A stretch of 64,000 nucleotides of DNA from contig NZ_MPHJ01000003.1 in assembly GCF_001957125.1 (NCBI RefSeq), forward strand, positions 62,001 through 126,000, in the 5' to 3' direction. Origin of the DNA: Shewanella sp. UCD-KL12 (GTDB taxonomy: Bacteria; Pseudomonadota; Gammaproteobacteria; Enterobacterales; Shewanellaceae). This document shows positions 42,909 through 52,348 of the stretch, piece by piece. Position 1 is the stretch's first letter. The number at the start of each line of letters is the position of its first letter. The notes under the pieces are model-generated. The model had not been told where the DNA came from and did no database searches. It saw only the letters and a program-made list of their open reading frames with translations. Position numbers and translations under genes: made by a program.

Positions 42909-43515
42909 ATATTTCCCCTTACTAAAGTCGCCAAAATTTACACTCTGATTAACTTTGTTTACCAACAACTATTTGTTAAGCACCAGTTATTATCTATTTA
43001 GTTCGAATAATAAGTTGAGCAAGCTCGACTTATTCATTTGTTAGCACTGGCGTTAAAGGTAATTTAGTGACTAATTAAAAGTCAGTCAACCTTATGATTT
43101 TTTGACATTTTTTATTATTAGGTCAAAATGCCGTAGTCGACAAGTTATTGACAATACAATGTTTTCGCCTGTTTTTTGACTGGTTTTGCAGTAAGTAAAT
43201 ATTCACTTGCTGATTCTTTTGTTATCAGTTGGTTACATTGGTTTCTGCTAGAATATTTACCGTATAGTGTGCTTTGGTGGGGGTAATGTGAATATTTATT
43301 CACCTATTAGTATTAAGGTGTATTAATAAAAATGTATTTTTATGAAATGCTTATTCCAATTTGTTATTAGTGTTTTGAGTGATAATGGCAACCTTTTGGG
43401 ATTTAACCTCCATGCCATGAATCACTGACTTGCCAATTAAGGTATCTATTTATGAACTCGATTTTCTTGGTTATCCTATATGCATTGAACATGCAAAGTT
43501 GCAGAGCTATTTGAA
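42909..43515. other. AT-rich intergenic region upstream of the parA-like pair
   Basis: 607 bases with no supported gene. It contains a near-palindrome (43288-43303) and a related ATATTCAC half-site at about 43198-43206, candidates for the operator/partition site of the ParA pair. No iterons or DnaA-box cluster were recognised. Confidence 0.45.
43288..43303. promoter_or_regulatory. Near-palindrome, possible operator
   Basis: GTGAATATTTATTCAC has GTGAATA arms. GTAAATATTCAC at about 43195-43206 is a related partial copy. Possible binding site for the ribbon-helix-helix protein; this is inference. Confidence 0.35.
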
Positions 43516-43740
43516 ATGAATGAACAGATGTTGTTGGATGCTATCAATCAGAAAATGCCTTTCGGTAAATATGCGGGACGAAAATTGTTAGAGCTGCCTG
43601 AGCCGTATTTAGTGTGGTTTCATTCAAAAGGCTTCCCGGAAGGCAAGCTCGGTGAGCAGCTTGCTTTAATGTATGAGATTAAACTAAATGGGTTAGAAGG
43701 CATGTTACAGCCCTTACTCGATAAGTCAGCACGACGTTAG
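43516..43740 (+). CDS. DUF3820 family small protein
   Basis: The 74-residue protein with MPFGKYAGRKLLELPEPYLVWF and GFPEGKLGEQLALMYEIKLNGLE matches the DUF3820 family (also called quorum-sensing-regulated virulence factor family). Function unknown; found widely in gammaproteobacteria. Monocistronic. Confidence 0.88.
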   Translation: MNEQMLLDAINQKMPFGKYAGRKLLELPEPYLVWFHSKGFPEGKLGEQLALMYEIKLNGLEGMLQPLLDKSARR

Positions 43741-43926
43741 TTCATACTCGAGCCTACAGGAAGTTCCCCAATTAATGATGATTATTTGATAGTGAGATCT
43801 TGCTCTAAAAGTTTTCTATTGCTAGGAAGTTTGTGACTTCTATTAGAGATTTATTATGTGCACCATGCTTTAATAGCCTCATTAAGCCGAAAACAAATCG
43901 ATAAACATCGTAAAAAGGAACAAGCA

Positions 43927-44229
43927 ATGATCGCTAAACTTATTAAATTGGCAGCAGTTGCCACACTTGCATTAGGTATCTCAAGCGCATGGGCTGCTGG
44001 TGTTGTTCATGAAGGTACTGTGCTAGATACAATGAACGGTGGTGGTTACACCTATGTTCAGATTAAAGAGTCAGATAAGACGTTCTGGGCAGCTGGTCCT
44101 CAAATTGAAGTAAACAAAGGTGATACCGTTGTTGTTCAAGAGCAGATGTGGATGAATGATTTCACCAGCAAGACACTTGACCGTACTTTCGATGAGCTAT
44201 TGTTTGTTGGACGTATCGACAAAAAGTAG
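43927..44229 (+). CDS. NrfJ-like periplasmic protein
   Basis: The 100-residue protein has a signal peptide (MIAKLIKLAAVATLALGISSAWA|AG) and the conserved GVVHEGTVLDTMNGGGYTYV, KTFWAAGPQIEVNKGDTVVV and FTSKTLDRTFDELLFVGRI strands, an OB-like fold annotated as NrfJ-related. The ATG at 43927 follows AAGGA by about 8 bases; the upstream frame to 43858 is discarded because the signal peptide starts here. The role in nitrite/cytochrome metabolism is by family name only. Confidence 0.8.
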   Translation: MIAKLIKLAAVATLALGISSAWAAGVVHEGTVLDTMNGGGYTYVQIKESDKTFWAAGPQIEVNKGDTVVVQEQMWMNDFTSKTLDRTFDELLFVGRIDKK

Positions 44230-44281
44230 CCTTGGCTTAAAGTAACAAACTCATATTCAACTGAGTTCAGTTCAACATAAT

Positions 44282-44321
44282 AAATGGTGGCTTGATTACA
44301 TTTGTGATCGCCACCATTTTT
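44282..44321 (+). terminator. Terminator of the NrfJ-like gene
   Basis: AAATGGTGGC pairs with GCCACCATTT, with partial inner pairing, followed by TT. Long GC-rich stem with T-rich tail. Confidence 0.75.
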
Positions 44322-44383
44322 GTATTTATCTAAAGACGTTTCTGTAGCAAACTAGCATTATCATCCCTTTCTCTTTAGCAGAT

Positions 44384-44896
44384 ATGTATTCAGTCATTCC
44401 CTATCATGCAGCTTATGCTCAAAGCATCAGTCAACTTTTTCACGATGCTATTCATGGGATAGATGAAACGCTATATTCGAGTGCTGATAAATCAGCTTGG
44501 TCGGCTAAACCTAGGTCTAGATATCATTGGCACAAGCGTATGACACGTTCCAAATCTTGGTTGGTGATTGAAACCAATTATCTGCGTGGGGACTTACCTG
44601 TCTGTTGTGGCTTTATAAATGTTGAAACTGGATTTTACACCCAGGGCTATATCGATAGCCTCTATGTTCACCCTGAACACCAAGGGCAAGGTGTTGCCAA
44701 GTTACTCTATGAAACGCTGGAGAGCTGGGCTGTAGCCCAAGGATATTCTGAACTGAGCGTCGATGCATCCCATCTCTCTAAGCCACTTTTTCTTAACTAC
44801 GGGTTTAACGTTAAGCATAGAAGTTATCAGGAAAAACTGGGGCAAGTGATCATGGGGTTTCTAATGGCTAAGCCTCTTGTTAGTAAACAACAATAA
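44384..44896 (+). CDS. GNAT family N-acetyltransferase
   Basis: The 170-residue protein has the acetyl-CoA-binding motif in IDSLYVHPEHQGQGVAKLLYETLESWA (Q-x-x-G-x-G/A loop) and the C-terminal LFLNYGFNVKHRSYQEKLG. The substrate is unknown (small molecule or protein amine). Monocistronic. Confidence 0.9.
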   Translation: MYSVIPYHAAYAQSISQLFHDAIHGIDETLYSSADKSAWSAKPRSRYHWHKRMTRSKSWLVIETNYLRGDLPVCCGFINVETGFYTQGYIDSLYVHPEHQGQGVAKLLYETLESWAVAQGYSELSVDASHLSKPLFLNYGFNVKHRSYQEKLGQVIMGFLMAKPLVSKQQ

Positions 44897-44947
44897 ATAT
44901 CAGTAAGAAACTGTAGGTTAAAGTGGGGGGAGCCTAACTCCTTTTAG

Positions 44948-45643
44948 TCAGGCCATATCAAATATTAGCCCTGATACACCACTCTCTTTGTGAGCGATTA
45001 TATCGAGCTTATCAACGTTGGTGATCGCTGCTCCATCTCCGGCTTTTAGCAGTTTTCCTTCAAGCATAAGCTCACCATCAATAAGATGAACATAGAGCTT
45101 GCGTTGAGGCTCTGTTTCATAACGGGTTTGCTCCTGCGCCACTAATGACAGCCGATAAAGATAAGCATCTTGTTTTATCTTCAGTGTGCCGTTTTCACCT
45201 GTCGGGCTCACTATTGCCTTGATAGCCTGCGTTTGCTTGAAATGCTTTTGCTGGTAGCTAGGCTCACCACCTACAGTATCAGGCTGGATCCATATCTGCA
45301 GAAATTTAAGCGATTCTGATTGAGAAGGGTTAAACTCACTGTGATAGATCCCTTTGCCAGCAGACATCAATTGGAACTCACCTGCAGGTAACCGCTGGTG
45401 ATGACCTTGACTATCTTTGTGTATTATCTCCCCTTGTGTAACATAACTAATTATCTCCATATCCCTGTGACCATGAGTATCAAAACCCGCCCCTGGTGAA
45501 ACGGTATCGTCGTTGATGACCCTGAGTGACGCAAAGCCCATTCGATTAGCATCGTAATAATCAGCAAATGAGAAGCTATGTTTACTGTCTAGCCAGCTAA
45601 ACTTTCCTCTGCCTCTTTGGCTACTAACTCTTATATCAAGCAT
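44948..45643 (-). CDS. Pirin family protein (YhhW-like)
   Basis: The 231-residue bicupin has HSFSFADYYDANRMGFASLR, GFDTHGHRDMEIISYV (metal-binding histidines), HSEFNPSQSESLKFLQIWIQP and C-terminal cupin strands. YhhW is reported as a quercetin 2,3-dioxygenase; cellular role unclear. GGAG lies 6 bases before the ATG. It follows doxX by 25 bases, forming an operon divergent from a LysR regulator. Confidence 0.93.
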   Translation of the reverse strand: MLDIRVSSQRGRGKFSWLDSKHSFSFADYYDANRMGFASLRVINDDTVSPGAGFDTHGHRDMEIISYVTQGEIIHKDSQGHHQRLPAGEFQLMSAGKGIYHSEFNPSQSESLKFLQIWIQPDTVGGEPSYQQKHFKQTQAIKAIVSPTGENGTLKIKQDAYLYRLSLVAQEQTRYETEPQRKLYVHLIDGELMLEGKLLKAGDGAAITNVDKLDIIAHKESGVSGLIFDMA

Positions 45644-45668
45644 GTCTAACTCCTTCTCTCGTTATTTT

Positions 45669-46115
45669 CTAAAGCTTAATGGCTTTAATTAACTGTCGAT
45701 CGGCGGATAAATTACCAGCTCCAGATATCATTAATGATATCGATGCGGCTAATAGTGCGAGGCCAAACTCATAGCCATTATTGGACATGAATAGACCATT
45801 ACTGAAGTGAACAGAAAAGATGGCAATCAGCATAGTAAAAGCAAGTACGGCCGCTGTAGGTCTTACTGCTAATCCGATTAAGATCATGAGACCACCGAAA
45901 AACTCGCTACTACCTGCTAGTAGAGCCATAAGGTAACCAGGCCCTAACCCAATAGAATCCATCCATTGACCTGTGCCTTCTAAGCCATAACCACCAAACC
46001 AGCCAAAAAGCTTTTGGGCGCCGTGTGCCATAAAGATAATGCCTATTGGTATCCTTAAGGCTAACGTGGCGAAACTTGTTTCAGAGTTAATCAGTTTGTA
46101 GATATTTGACTTCAT
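45669..46115 (-). CDS. DoxX family membrane protein
   Basis: The 148-residue protein has four hydrophobic helices. It carries the DoxX hallmarks LALRIPIGIIFMAHGAQKLFGWFGG, LLAGSSEFFGGLMILIGL and RPTAAVLAFTMLIAIF. It is an inner-membrane protein of the DoxX/YphA family, role uncertain (thiol/redox-linked in some bacteria). AGGAG lies 6 bases before the ATG. First gene of a two-gene operon with the pirin. Confidence 0.92.
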   Translation of the reverse strand: MKSNIYKLINSETSFATLALRIPIGIIFMAHGAQKLFGWFGGYGLEGTGQWMDSIGLGPGYLMALLAGSSEFFGGLMILIGLAVRPTAAVLAFTMLIAIFSVHFSNGLFMSNNGYEFGLALLAASISLMISGAGNLSADRQLIKAIKL

Positions 46116-46198
46116 GTTTATCTCCTAAATGAATTTATTACATGTATTAAGGCTTAACTTAATGCTTGTACTTAAGCTTACTCTTGACTTTAAGTGAA

Positions 46199-46216
46199 CA
46201 AAATCGGAACATTTTG
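46199..46216. promoter_or_regulatory. Inverted repeat between LysR gene and doxX
   Basis: CAAAAT CGGAAC ATTTTG in the 136-base divergent intergenic region is a dyad of the size LysR proteins bind. It may control both the regulator and doxX-pirin. Not confirmed. Confidence 0.4.
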
Positions 46217-46251
46217 ACCTCTGTATTCAAATAAATTGAACTGGTGGTGGC

Positions 46252-47151
46252 ATGTCTTCCTTGATCACATTAGATGCATTAAAAGTGCTTGATGCAATTG
46301 AAACAAAAGGTAGCTTTTCATCGGCCGCAGAGTCTTTGTACAAGGTGCCATCAGCGCTGACTTACACGATGAAGCGTTTAGAATCCGATCTTAAGGTCAA
46401 GCTTTTTGACAGAAGTGGGCAACGTGCTGTATTAACCCCTGCTGGCCGCTTGGTGTTAAGTCAGGGGAGGGAGATATTAGCTGCGGCTATTCAATTGGAG
46501 GAGGCTGTACATCAGTTATCCACCGGCTGGGAGCCAAAGTTAGTGATCGCTAAAGATACGGTATTGAGCGAATTACCTTTGCTTAAAGAGGTGGGTGTAT
46601 TTACTCGGCTGGGTAAGCAAGTCGCTGTTTCGATACTTGATGAATCACTTGGAGGCGGCTGGGATGCGTTACATAGTGGCAGGGCGGATATTGCTGTGGG
46701 GGTGGTTGAGGACAGACCGAAAGGCGAATATCAATTACAATCCATTGGCATCATGGAGTTTGTTTTTGCGATAGCACCTGATCACCCTCTAGCAGCCAAT
46801 CGCCTCATCACTAATGAAGATCTTCTGCGCTATCCATCAGTTGTTGTGGCTGATACTTCAGTCACTCTTGCTGAGCGTTCTTCTGGGATTTTTGAGAGTC
46901 GACAGGTGATACGAGTGCAGAGCATGGCAAGTAAGATTAAGGCACAAGAGCTAGGAGTAGGTGTCGGATTTTTGCCAAAGCACATGATAGCAGCAGAGTT
47001 GGAGTCAGAAAGCCTTGTTGTGCGCCAAACAGAGCGTGAACGACACCCACAACCTCTATGTATTGCTTGGCGACGAAATGAGGAGGGCAAAGCACTGCGC
47101 TGGTTTGTTGAACGGTTAGCTCAACGAGATTGGGGGCTGACGCCCCATTAA
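46252..47151 (+). CDS. LysR family transcriptional regulator
   Basis: The 299-residue protein has an N-terminal winged helix-turn-helix (ALKVLDAIETKGSFSSAAESLYKVPSALTYTMKRLE) and a C-terminal periplasmic-binding-like effector domain. Divergent from doxX-pirin and so likely its regulator. Inducer unknown. Confidence 0.93.
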   Translation: MSSLITLDALKVLDAIETKGSFSSAAESLYKVPSALTYTMKRLESDLKVKLFDRSGQRAVLTPAGRLVLSQGREILAAAIQLEEAVHQLSTGWEPKLVIAKDTVLSELPLLKEVGVFTRLGKQVAVSILDESLGGGWDALHSGRADIAVGVVEDRPKGEYQLQSIGIMEFVFAIAPDHPLAANRLITNEDLLRYPSVVVADTSVTLAERSSGIFESRQVIRVQSMASKIKAQELGVGVGFLPKHMIAAELESESLVVRQTERERHPQPLCIAWRRNEEGKALRWFVERLAQRDWGLTPH

Positions 47152-47157
47152 AATTGC

Positions 47158-48912
47158 TTAATTGTTTGCGCTCGCCTCTCGATGGCTCGTATAGGTGATT
47201 TGGGGTGACAACTCTTGCTCTAACGATTGCTTGCTCTCAATAAAGCGGATGAAAGCTGCTGGTAAGGTGAGATCTTCAATCGCTTTTTGCCATTGCGCTT
47301 TCAGTAATGGCTGGTAGCCCTCTTTGCCTGAAGCGGTATAAGCAGATGAAACACCATAGTAATGTTTATCACGTTGAACCTTGTGCCATTGCTCTTCACT
47401 CTCTGAGTGACAGATCACCTCTAGCGATAAGATCCTCTGCCCAAGTGGTCTACGGCCGTCATAGCAGTATTTAAGTCCATAGGTATAGGGGAAACTGCCA
47501 GCACCTGTTCCGGTAACACTGTTATTCGTGGCGGAGTTAATTGCTGACTCAATGGCCTCAAAGAGGTGGGCACCTAATATTTGATACTGTACCAAAGGGA
47601 GTTCAAAGGGTAATAAACGACCGATAACATCAGCCAATGAAATAGAGCCCTTATTGAGAGACTGGCGAATACCGCCGGCATTATGCAGGGCGAAATTTAC
47701 CTGAGGGTGACGTTTTTTAGCTTCATGGTAGATGCTTTTACATACCCAAGGAGCAATTTCACTGCCATGAGGCAGTGCTTTACTGGGTAGGCGAGTATGA
47801 ATGAGGTCTCTTGGAACAAAACCTAGCACTTGGCTATCGAGTGCATCGATGGCCGGACGGTAATGCGTTGCAATTATCTGCGCTATATCTGCATCTTCTT
47901 CAGGGCCTAAGCATCCAGGGTGGTTTGTCACAATATCTTTTACTGCCTGGTACTCGTCAGCAAATACTTCATCTTCCGATTCGATAATGAATTGCTGGTC
48001 TAGCATAAAGAAGTTGTGACCATTTATCTGTGTGACTTCACCTTGGGCATTAAATTCAATATCTGCAAGCCCTATGGTTTCAGCATGTTTGCCTGCGTGT
48101 AAGATTGGTGTGTTATTGACGCGCTCTGCATAAGGGGTGGCACTATGTCCAAGTTGCTCAAAATCGCCTTGGAGCGTGTGTGTATGCCCACCTACGATAA
48201 GGCTAATACCATCGACTTTATCGGCAATGACTCTGTCTTGAATTACGCCTAGGTGGCTAAGTAAAACAATATGATCGACCCCTTGAGACTTTAACTTGGC
48301 GATAGTACGTCGAGTCGTTGCAATAGCATCAATAAAGTGGGTATCGGGATCGGGACGGGCAATCGATGCCATCTGATCTAACGTGATCCCAATAATTGCC
48401 AACTTTTTATCACCAAGTGGCTTAAAAAGCACCTTAGCCGTTGCTGAGTCGCTATCGTAATCAAGTAGATTAGGGTGCCCCCGCATTGGGCTCTCTTTAC
48501 TCGGATCTTCCTGACTCAGATCCATGTTGCCTGCGAGTAATGGAAACTCAATATTATTTAAAAACGAAAGTACAGGCGCGTTCCCAGCATCAATTTCATG
48601 GTTTCCTAACACCATAGCATCAGGTTGCAGTTCATTTAAAAGGTGGGCATTGGCTAACCCTTTAAACTGACTAAAGTAAAGGGTCCCTTGAAAGGTATCT
48701 CCTGCATGTAGAAATAGAAATACCTGCTGCTGACTTTCAGCTAAAGTCCGTGCTTGCTTAACTTGATAAGCGATACGCGCACAGCCGCCTGTATGACTAT
48801 AAACTTCATATTTTTTACCAGCATGGCTAATTGAAAACTTGACACGGCTGGGTTCGAAATGTGAATGGGTGTCATTGATATGTGCGAGCTTGAGTGAGTA
48901 ACTTGATGCCAT
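47158..48912 (-). CDS. UshA-like metallophosphoesterase/5'-nucleotidase without signal peptide
   Basis: The 584-residue two-domain enzyme has an N-terminal metallophosphatase (AHINDTHSHFEPS, HAGDTFQGTLYF, VLGNHEIDAG, LLSHLGVIQD, VGGHTHTL; dinuclear metal ligands D, H, D, N, H, H present) and a C-terminal 5'-nucleotidase domain (ALHNAGGIRQSL, YTYGLKYCYD). UshA-type enzymes hydrolyse nucleotides and UDP-sugars in the periplasm. Here the protein begins MASSYSLKLAHINDTH with no signal peptide, so it is probably cytoplasmic or an upstream leader was lost. It converges with the LysR gene with 6 bases between them. Confidence 0.9.
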   Translation of the reverse strand: MASSYSLKLAHINDTHSHFEPSRVKFSISHAGKKYEVYSHTGGCARIAYQVKQARTLAESQQQVFLFLHAGDTFQGTLYFSQFKGLANAHLLNELQPDAMVLGNHEIDAGNAPVLSFLNNIEFPLLAGNMDLSQEDPSKESPMRGHPNLLDYDSDSATAKVLFKPLGDKKLAIIGITLDQMASIARPDPDTHFIDAIATTRRTIAKLKSQGVDHIVLLSHLGVIQDRVIADKVDGISLIVGGHTHTLQGDFEQLGHSATPYAERVNNTPILHAGKHAETIGLADIEFNAQGEVTQINGHNFFMLDQQFIIESEDEVFADEYQAVKDIVTNHPGCLGPEEDADIAQIIATHYRPAIDALDSQVLGFVPRDLIHTRLPSKALPHGSEIAPWVCKSIYHEAKKRHPQVNFALHNAGGIRQSLNKGSISLADVIGRLLPFELPLVQYQILGAHLFEAIESAINSATNNSVTGTGAGSFPYTYGLKYCYDGRRPLGQRILSLEVICHSESEEQWHKVQRDKHYYGVSSAYTASGKEGYQPLLKAQWQKAIEDLTLPAAFIRFIESKQSLEQELSPQITYTSHREASANN

Positions 48913-48965
48913 CTATTTCTTATCTACCTTAATGCGGCCGGAGATTTTACCACCTATTTGACAAT

Positions 48966-48993
48966 AAAAAAGGGAAACTTATGTTTCCCTTTT
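48966..48993 (-). terminator. Terminator of the CNNM/CBS gene
   Basis: On the minus strand AAAAGGGAAAC pairs with GTTTCCCTTTT around ATAA, followed by a T-run. It lies 35 bases after the CNNM gene stop. Confidence 0.85.
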
Positions 48994-49028
48994 ATGACGA
49001 AGTGTAAAGCTATTATACCGATAGCTAA

Positions 49029-50129
49029 CTAGTTAGCCTGTGATGAGTCGCTTTTAGGCGTCTCAAGGTAAGATTCAAATTCACCGTCATCAGAGAGCCT
49101 GATCCCTTTTTCATTCATACGCTGTTCCCAGCGCTTTCGCGCTAACTGCTGCATGTCTGTTACAGGGTCATTACTATCGACAATCTCTAATCCAAGCAGA
49201 GACTCAATAATATCTTCTAAGGTTACTATGCCTTCACCTGTACCATACTCATTGACGACCATGGCAATTTTAGTATTTCGTTTTATTAGTAGCTGAAACA
49301 GTGGCAATATTTTAGCGGTTTCAGGCACGATAACTAAATTACGTTTTAAGTCACCAATCTGTGCATTTGGCGTTCTACGTTCAGCCAGCAAAATTTCATT
49401 GCGATTAATAAAGCCGATGACATCATCAGGGTCTTCATTAAAAATGGGAATTCTGGTGAACGGAGAGGCTTTATGTTTACGTGCAAACTCTTCATGAGAC
49501 ATAGCGCTAGGCAGGCTAAACATCACGGTTCTTGGCGTCATAATGGCGGTAACTGGCATCTCTTTAACTGTCAGCATTTGAGTCAGAATCTTAGATTCTT
49601 GTTCATCGAGCTCACCAGATTCATGGCCAATTTTAGCCATTGCACTCATCTCTTGACGAATGTATTGACCGTCATCGCTTTTGCCTAGAAGCTGAGTAAC
49701 CTGCATCGACATCCAGATCAGTGGCTTAGTGATTCGTTCCATCCAAAGTAGCGCTGTTGACACTGATGGTGCGAGTTTTCGCCAATGGTTAGCCCCTAAG
49801 GTCTTAGGGATAATTTCAGAGAAAAACAGGATCAAAAAGGTCAGTACTGCCGAAAAGACACCCAACATTTCACTACCGAATACTTTTGCAGCCTGAGCAC
49901 CAGCAACAGCAGCACCGACAGTATGGGCAATTGTATTGAGTGTCAGAATAGAAACGAGTGGAGACTCAACATTTTCTTTTTGTTGGCCAAGTCGTTTTGC
50001 AGCTTCCGGGTTTGATTGAGTTAAGTTTGCAATGTAGCTAGGCGTTACAGAAAGTAAAACGGCTTCAAAGACACTACAGAGAAAGGAGACTCCAATAGCG
50101 ACTGCTACAATAATAATGAGGGTGATCAT
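49029..50129 (-). CDS. CNNM transmembrane (DUF21) and CBS-pair protein
   Basis: The 366-residue protein has an N-terminal DUF21/CNNM membrane domain (helices about 1-20, 60-85, 90-115, 130-150; FSEIIPKTLGANHW is the signature). A CBS pair follows (VTAIMTPRTVMFSLPSAMS and IVPETAKILPLFQLLIKR, with VVNEYGTGEGIVTLEDIIESLLG). Members are annotated as CorC/HlyC hemolysins or magnesium/cobalt efflux; magnesium homeostasis is likely. It lacks the usual C-terminal CorC_HlyC domain of about 80 residues and ends shortly after the CBS pair. Confidence 0.9.
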   Translation of the reverse strand: MITLIIIVAVAIGVSFLCSVFEAVLLSVTPSYIANLTQSNPEAAKRLGQQKENVESPLVSILTLNTIAHTVGAAVAGAQAAKVFGSEMLGVFSAVLTFLILFFSEIIPKTLGANHWRKLAPSVSTALLWMERITKPLIWMSMQVTQLLGKSDDGQYIRQEMSAMAKIGHESGELDEQESKILTQMLTVKEMPVTAIMTPRTVMFSLPSAMSHEEFARKHKASPFTRIPIFNEDPDDVIGFINRNEILLAERRTPNAQIGDLKRNLVIVPETAKILPLFQLLIKRNTKIAMVVNEYGTGEGIVTLEDIIESLLGLEIVDSNDPVTDMQQLARKRWEQRMNEKGIRLSDDGEFESYLETPKSDSSQAN

Positions 50130-50406
50130 TTAAGGATTTACAATGACGGACCGATATTAGCCCAATGGAATTCTAGCATAACCCTGACCCACATCAAGAG
50201 ATAGAGATTGTGATTTTCTCTCTCCTTTTGTAACTAAAGTCATCAAGGGGCTATTTTTCGTAACAGAATTGGTTGTTTGATTAATTAATGTTCATTTAGC
50301 GTATCCTTGCTAAATTCGGTGTGACTAGCTAAAACAGCCGATAATCTGTATAATTCGCCGCCCTGTGATAGGCATTAGAACAGTTTAAGTGTTGAGGTTA
50401 GTTAAA

Positions 50407-51528
50407 ATGAGTGAGAAGAAGATCAATTTATTGGATCTTGACCGTAAAGGGTTAAGAGCGTTATTCACCGAGATGGGTGAAAAACCATTCCGCGCTGATC
50501 AACTGATGAAGTGGATATACCATTTCGGTGTCAGTGACTTCGAGTTGATGACTAATATCAATAAAGCACTGCGTGCCAAGCTTTCACAGCGTTGTGAGAT
50601 TGTCGCCCCTGAAATTTCAAGCTATCAAAAGTCTAATGATGGCACCATCAAGTTTGCAATCAATGTAGGTGATGGACAAGAAGTTGAAACCGTCTACATT
50701 CCAGAAGGCGACCGTGCGACCTTATGCGTATCATCACAAGTAGGTTGTGCGCTCGAATGTACTTTCTGTTCTACGGCTCAGCAAGGATTTAACCGTAACC
50801 TAACGGTTGCTGAAATCGTTGGTCAGATCTGGCGAGTTGCTGATTTTATCGGATTTGTTAAAGAGACGGGTGAACGTCCTATTACCAATGTCGTGATGAT
50901 GGGAATGGGCGAGCCACTTCTCAACCTTAAAAACGTGATCCCAGCAATGGATATCATGCTTGATGATTTCGGTTTTAGTTTATCGAAAAGACGAGTGACA
51001 GTGTCAACCTCTGGTGTGGTTCCTGCACTAGATAAGTTAGGCGATGCGCTTGACGTTGCTCTGGCTGTGAGCATTCATGCCCCCAATGATGAACTGCGTG
51101 ATGTGCTTGTTCCTGTCAATAAAAAGTATCCTCTTGAGGAATTTTTAGCGGGTATTAGACGTTATATTGCTAAGTCTAACGCTAACCGTGGCCGCGTAAC
51201 GGTTGAGTATGTCATGCTCGATCATATTAATGACAGCACCGACCAAGCCCATGAACTTGCTAAGTTGATGAAAGATACACCATGTAAGGTTAATTTAATT
51301 CCATTTAACCCTTATCCTGGTTCTCCTTATGGTCGCTCTTCTAATTCACGTATTGATCGCTTCTCTAAAGTGTTAATGGAATATGACTTAACAGTCATAG
51401 TGAGGAAGACACGAGGTGATGACATTGATGCCGCTTGTGGACAGCTTGCAGGGGATATTAGAGACAGAACTAAGCGTTTAGCGAAAAAACGCATGCAAGA
51501 TAGTCAAATTTCGGTCACAATAAACTAA
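50407..51528 (+). CDS. rlmN: Dual 23S rRNA (A2503)/tRNA (A37) C2-methyltransferase
   Basis: The 373-residue radical-SAM enzyme has [19 protein letters not shown] (Cx3Cx2C), [28 protein letters not shown] and the C-terminal [14 protein letters not shown] with the methyl-carrying cysteine (mCys of RlmN/Cfr). Modifies 23S rRNA A2503 and tRNA A37. The ATG at 50407 follows GAGG by about 10 bases and begins [15 protein letters not shown]. First gene of the pilF-rodZ-ispG block. Confidence 0.96.
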   Translation: MSEKKINLLDLDRKGLRALFTEMGEKPFRADQLMKWIYHFGVSDFELMTNINKALRAKLSQRCEIVAPEISSYQKSNDGTIKFAINVGDGQEVETVYIPEGDRATLCVSSQVGCALECTFCSTAQQGFNRNLTVAEIVGQIWRVADFIGFVKETGERPITNVVMMGMGEPLLNLKNVIPAMDIMLDDFGFSLSKRRVTVSTSGVVPALDKLGDALDVALAVSIHAPNDELRDVLVPVNKKYPLEEFLAGIRRYIAKSNANRGRVTVEYVMLDHINDSTDQAHELAKLMKDTPCKVNLIPFNPYPGSPYGRSSNSRIDRFSKVLMEYDLTVIVRKTRGDDIDAACGQLAGDIRDRTKRLAKKRMQDSQISVTIN

Positions 51529-51559
51529 CTCTCTGAATTTTTGAAAGATAGGCTTGCTA

Positions 51560-52348
51560 ATGATGCAAGGATTGCTAAAAATAACTTCAGTACTCGTTCT
51601 GTCAACAAGCTTGTTGACAGGATGCGTGAGCCAAGAAGTTTACAGCGGTACCGAAACGCCTGTAGCGGAACGTAGCTTTGATAATGTCGCCGCTGCAAGA
51701 CAAAGAGCTCAGCTCGGCCTCACATATTTAAAAAAAGGTAATAGTGCGCAGGCAAAATTTAACCTGAATAAAGCGATAGAGTTTGCACCGAATATAGAAG
51801 ATGTTAATGTTTCTATGGCTTACTACTATCAAACCGTAGGCGAGCTAGATAATGCTGAAACCTATTATCGTAAAGCGATAAATAGCAGCGATGCCACAGG
51901 TGATGGCATGAACAACTTTGGTGTTTTTCTTTGCCAGCAGAAGAAATACGCAGAGTCTGAAAAGGTATTTTTGAAAGCGATAAAAATGCCAGCATATACA
52001 CGGGCTGCAGCCAGTTACGAAAATTTAGGTATCTGCAGTCGCAAAGCAGGTCAGTTACAAAAAGCGCAAGAATACTTCGGTATGGCATTGCGATATGACC
52101 CAAGAAGGCAAGTGTCTTTAATTGAATTAACCGAGATCGACGTTGAAACCGGTGACTATAGTAATGCTCGAGCCCAACTCGCTCGTTACCATAGAGTGGT
52201 TGCTGAGTCCGCTGAGAGTTTAACGTTGGGAATAAAAATTGAGCAGGGCCTAAACGATCTTGATGCAGCAAGAAAATTTGGTATTTTACTTTTAGCCAAG
52301 TTCCCCGCATCAGTCGAAGCCAAGCAATATCGAGCCAGTATGCAATAA
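51560..52348 (+). CDS. pilF: Type IV pilus biogenesis lipoprotein PilF/PilW
   Basis: The 262-residue lipoprotein has lipobox LLTG|C and six TPR-like units (for example ARQRAQLGLTYLKKGN, AMAYYYQTVGELDNAETYYR, NNFGVFLCQQKKYAESEKVF). It targets and assembles the secretin PilQ in the outer membrane. The ATG at 51560 (or the adjacent 51563) is preferred to a TTG at 51554. It overlaps rodZ by one base (TAATG), so the two are coupled. Confidence 0.93.
   Translation: MMQGLLKITSVLVLSTSLLTGCVSQEVYSGTETPVAERSFDNVAAARQRAQLGLTYLKKGNSAQAKFNLNKAIEFAPNIEDVNVSMAYYYQTVGELDNAETYYRKAINSSDATGDGMNNFGVFLCQQKKYAESEKVFLKAIKMPAYTRAAASYENLGICSRKAGQLQKAQEYFGMALRYDPRRQVSLIELTEIDVETGDYSNARAQLARYHRVVAESAESLTLGIKIEQGLNDLDAARKFGILLLAKFPASVEAKQYRASMQ

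Noticed and set aside
42909..43515. Plasmid-type replication origin near the ParA pair
   Set aside because: No iterons, DnaA-box cluster or replication gene could be recognised; only a single dyad is present.
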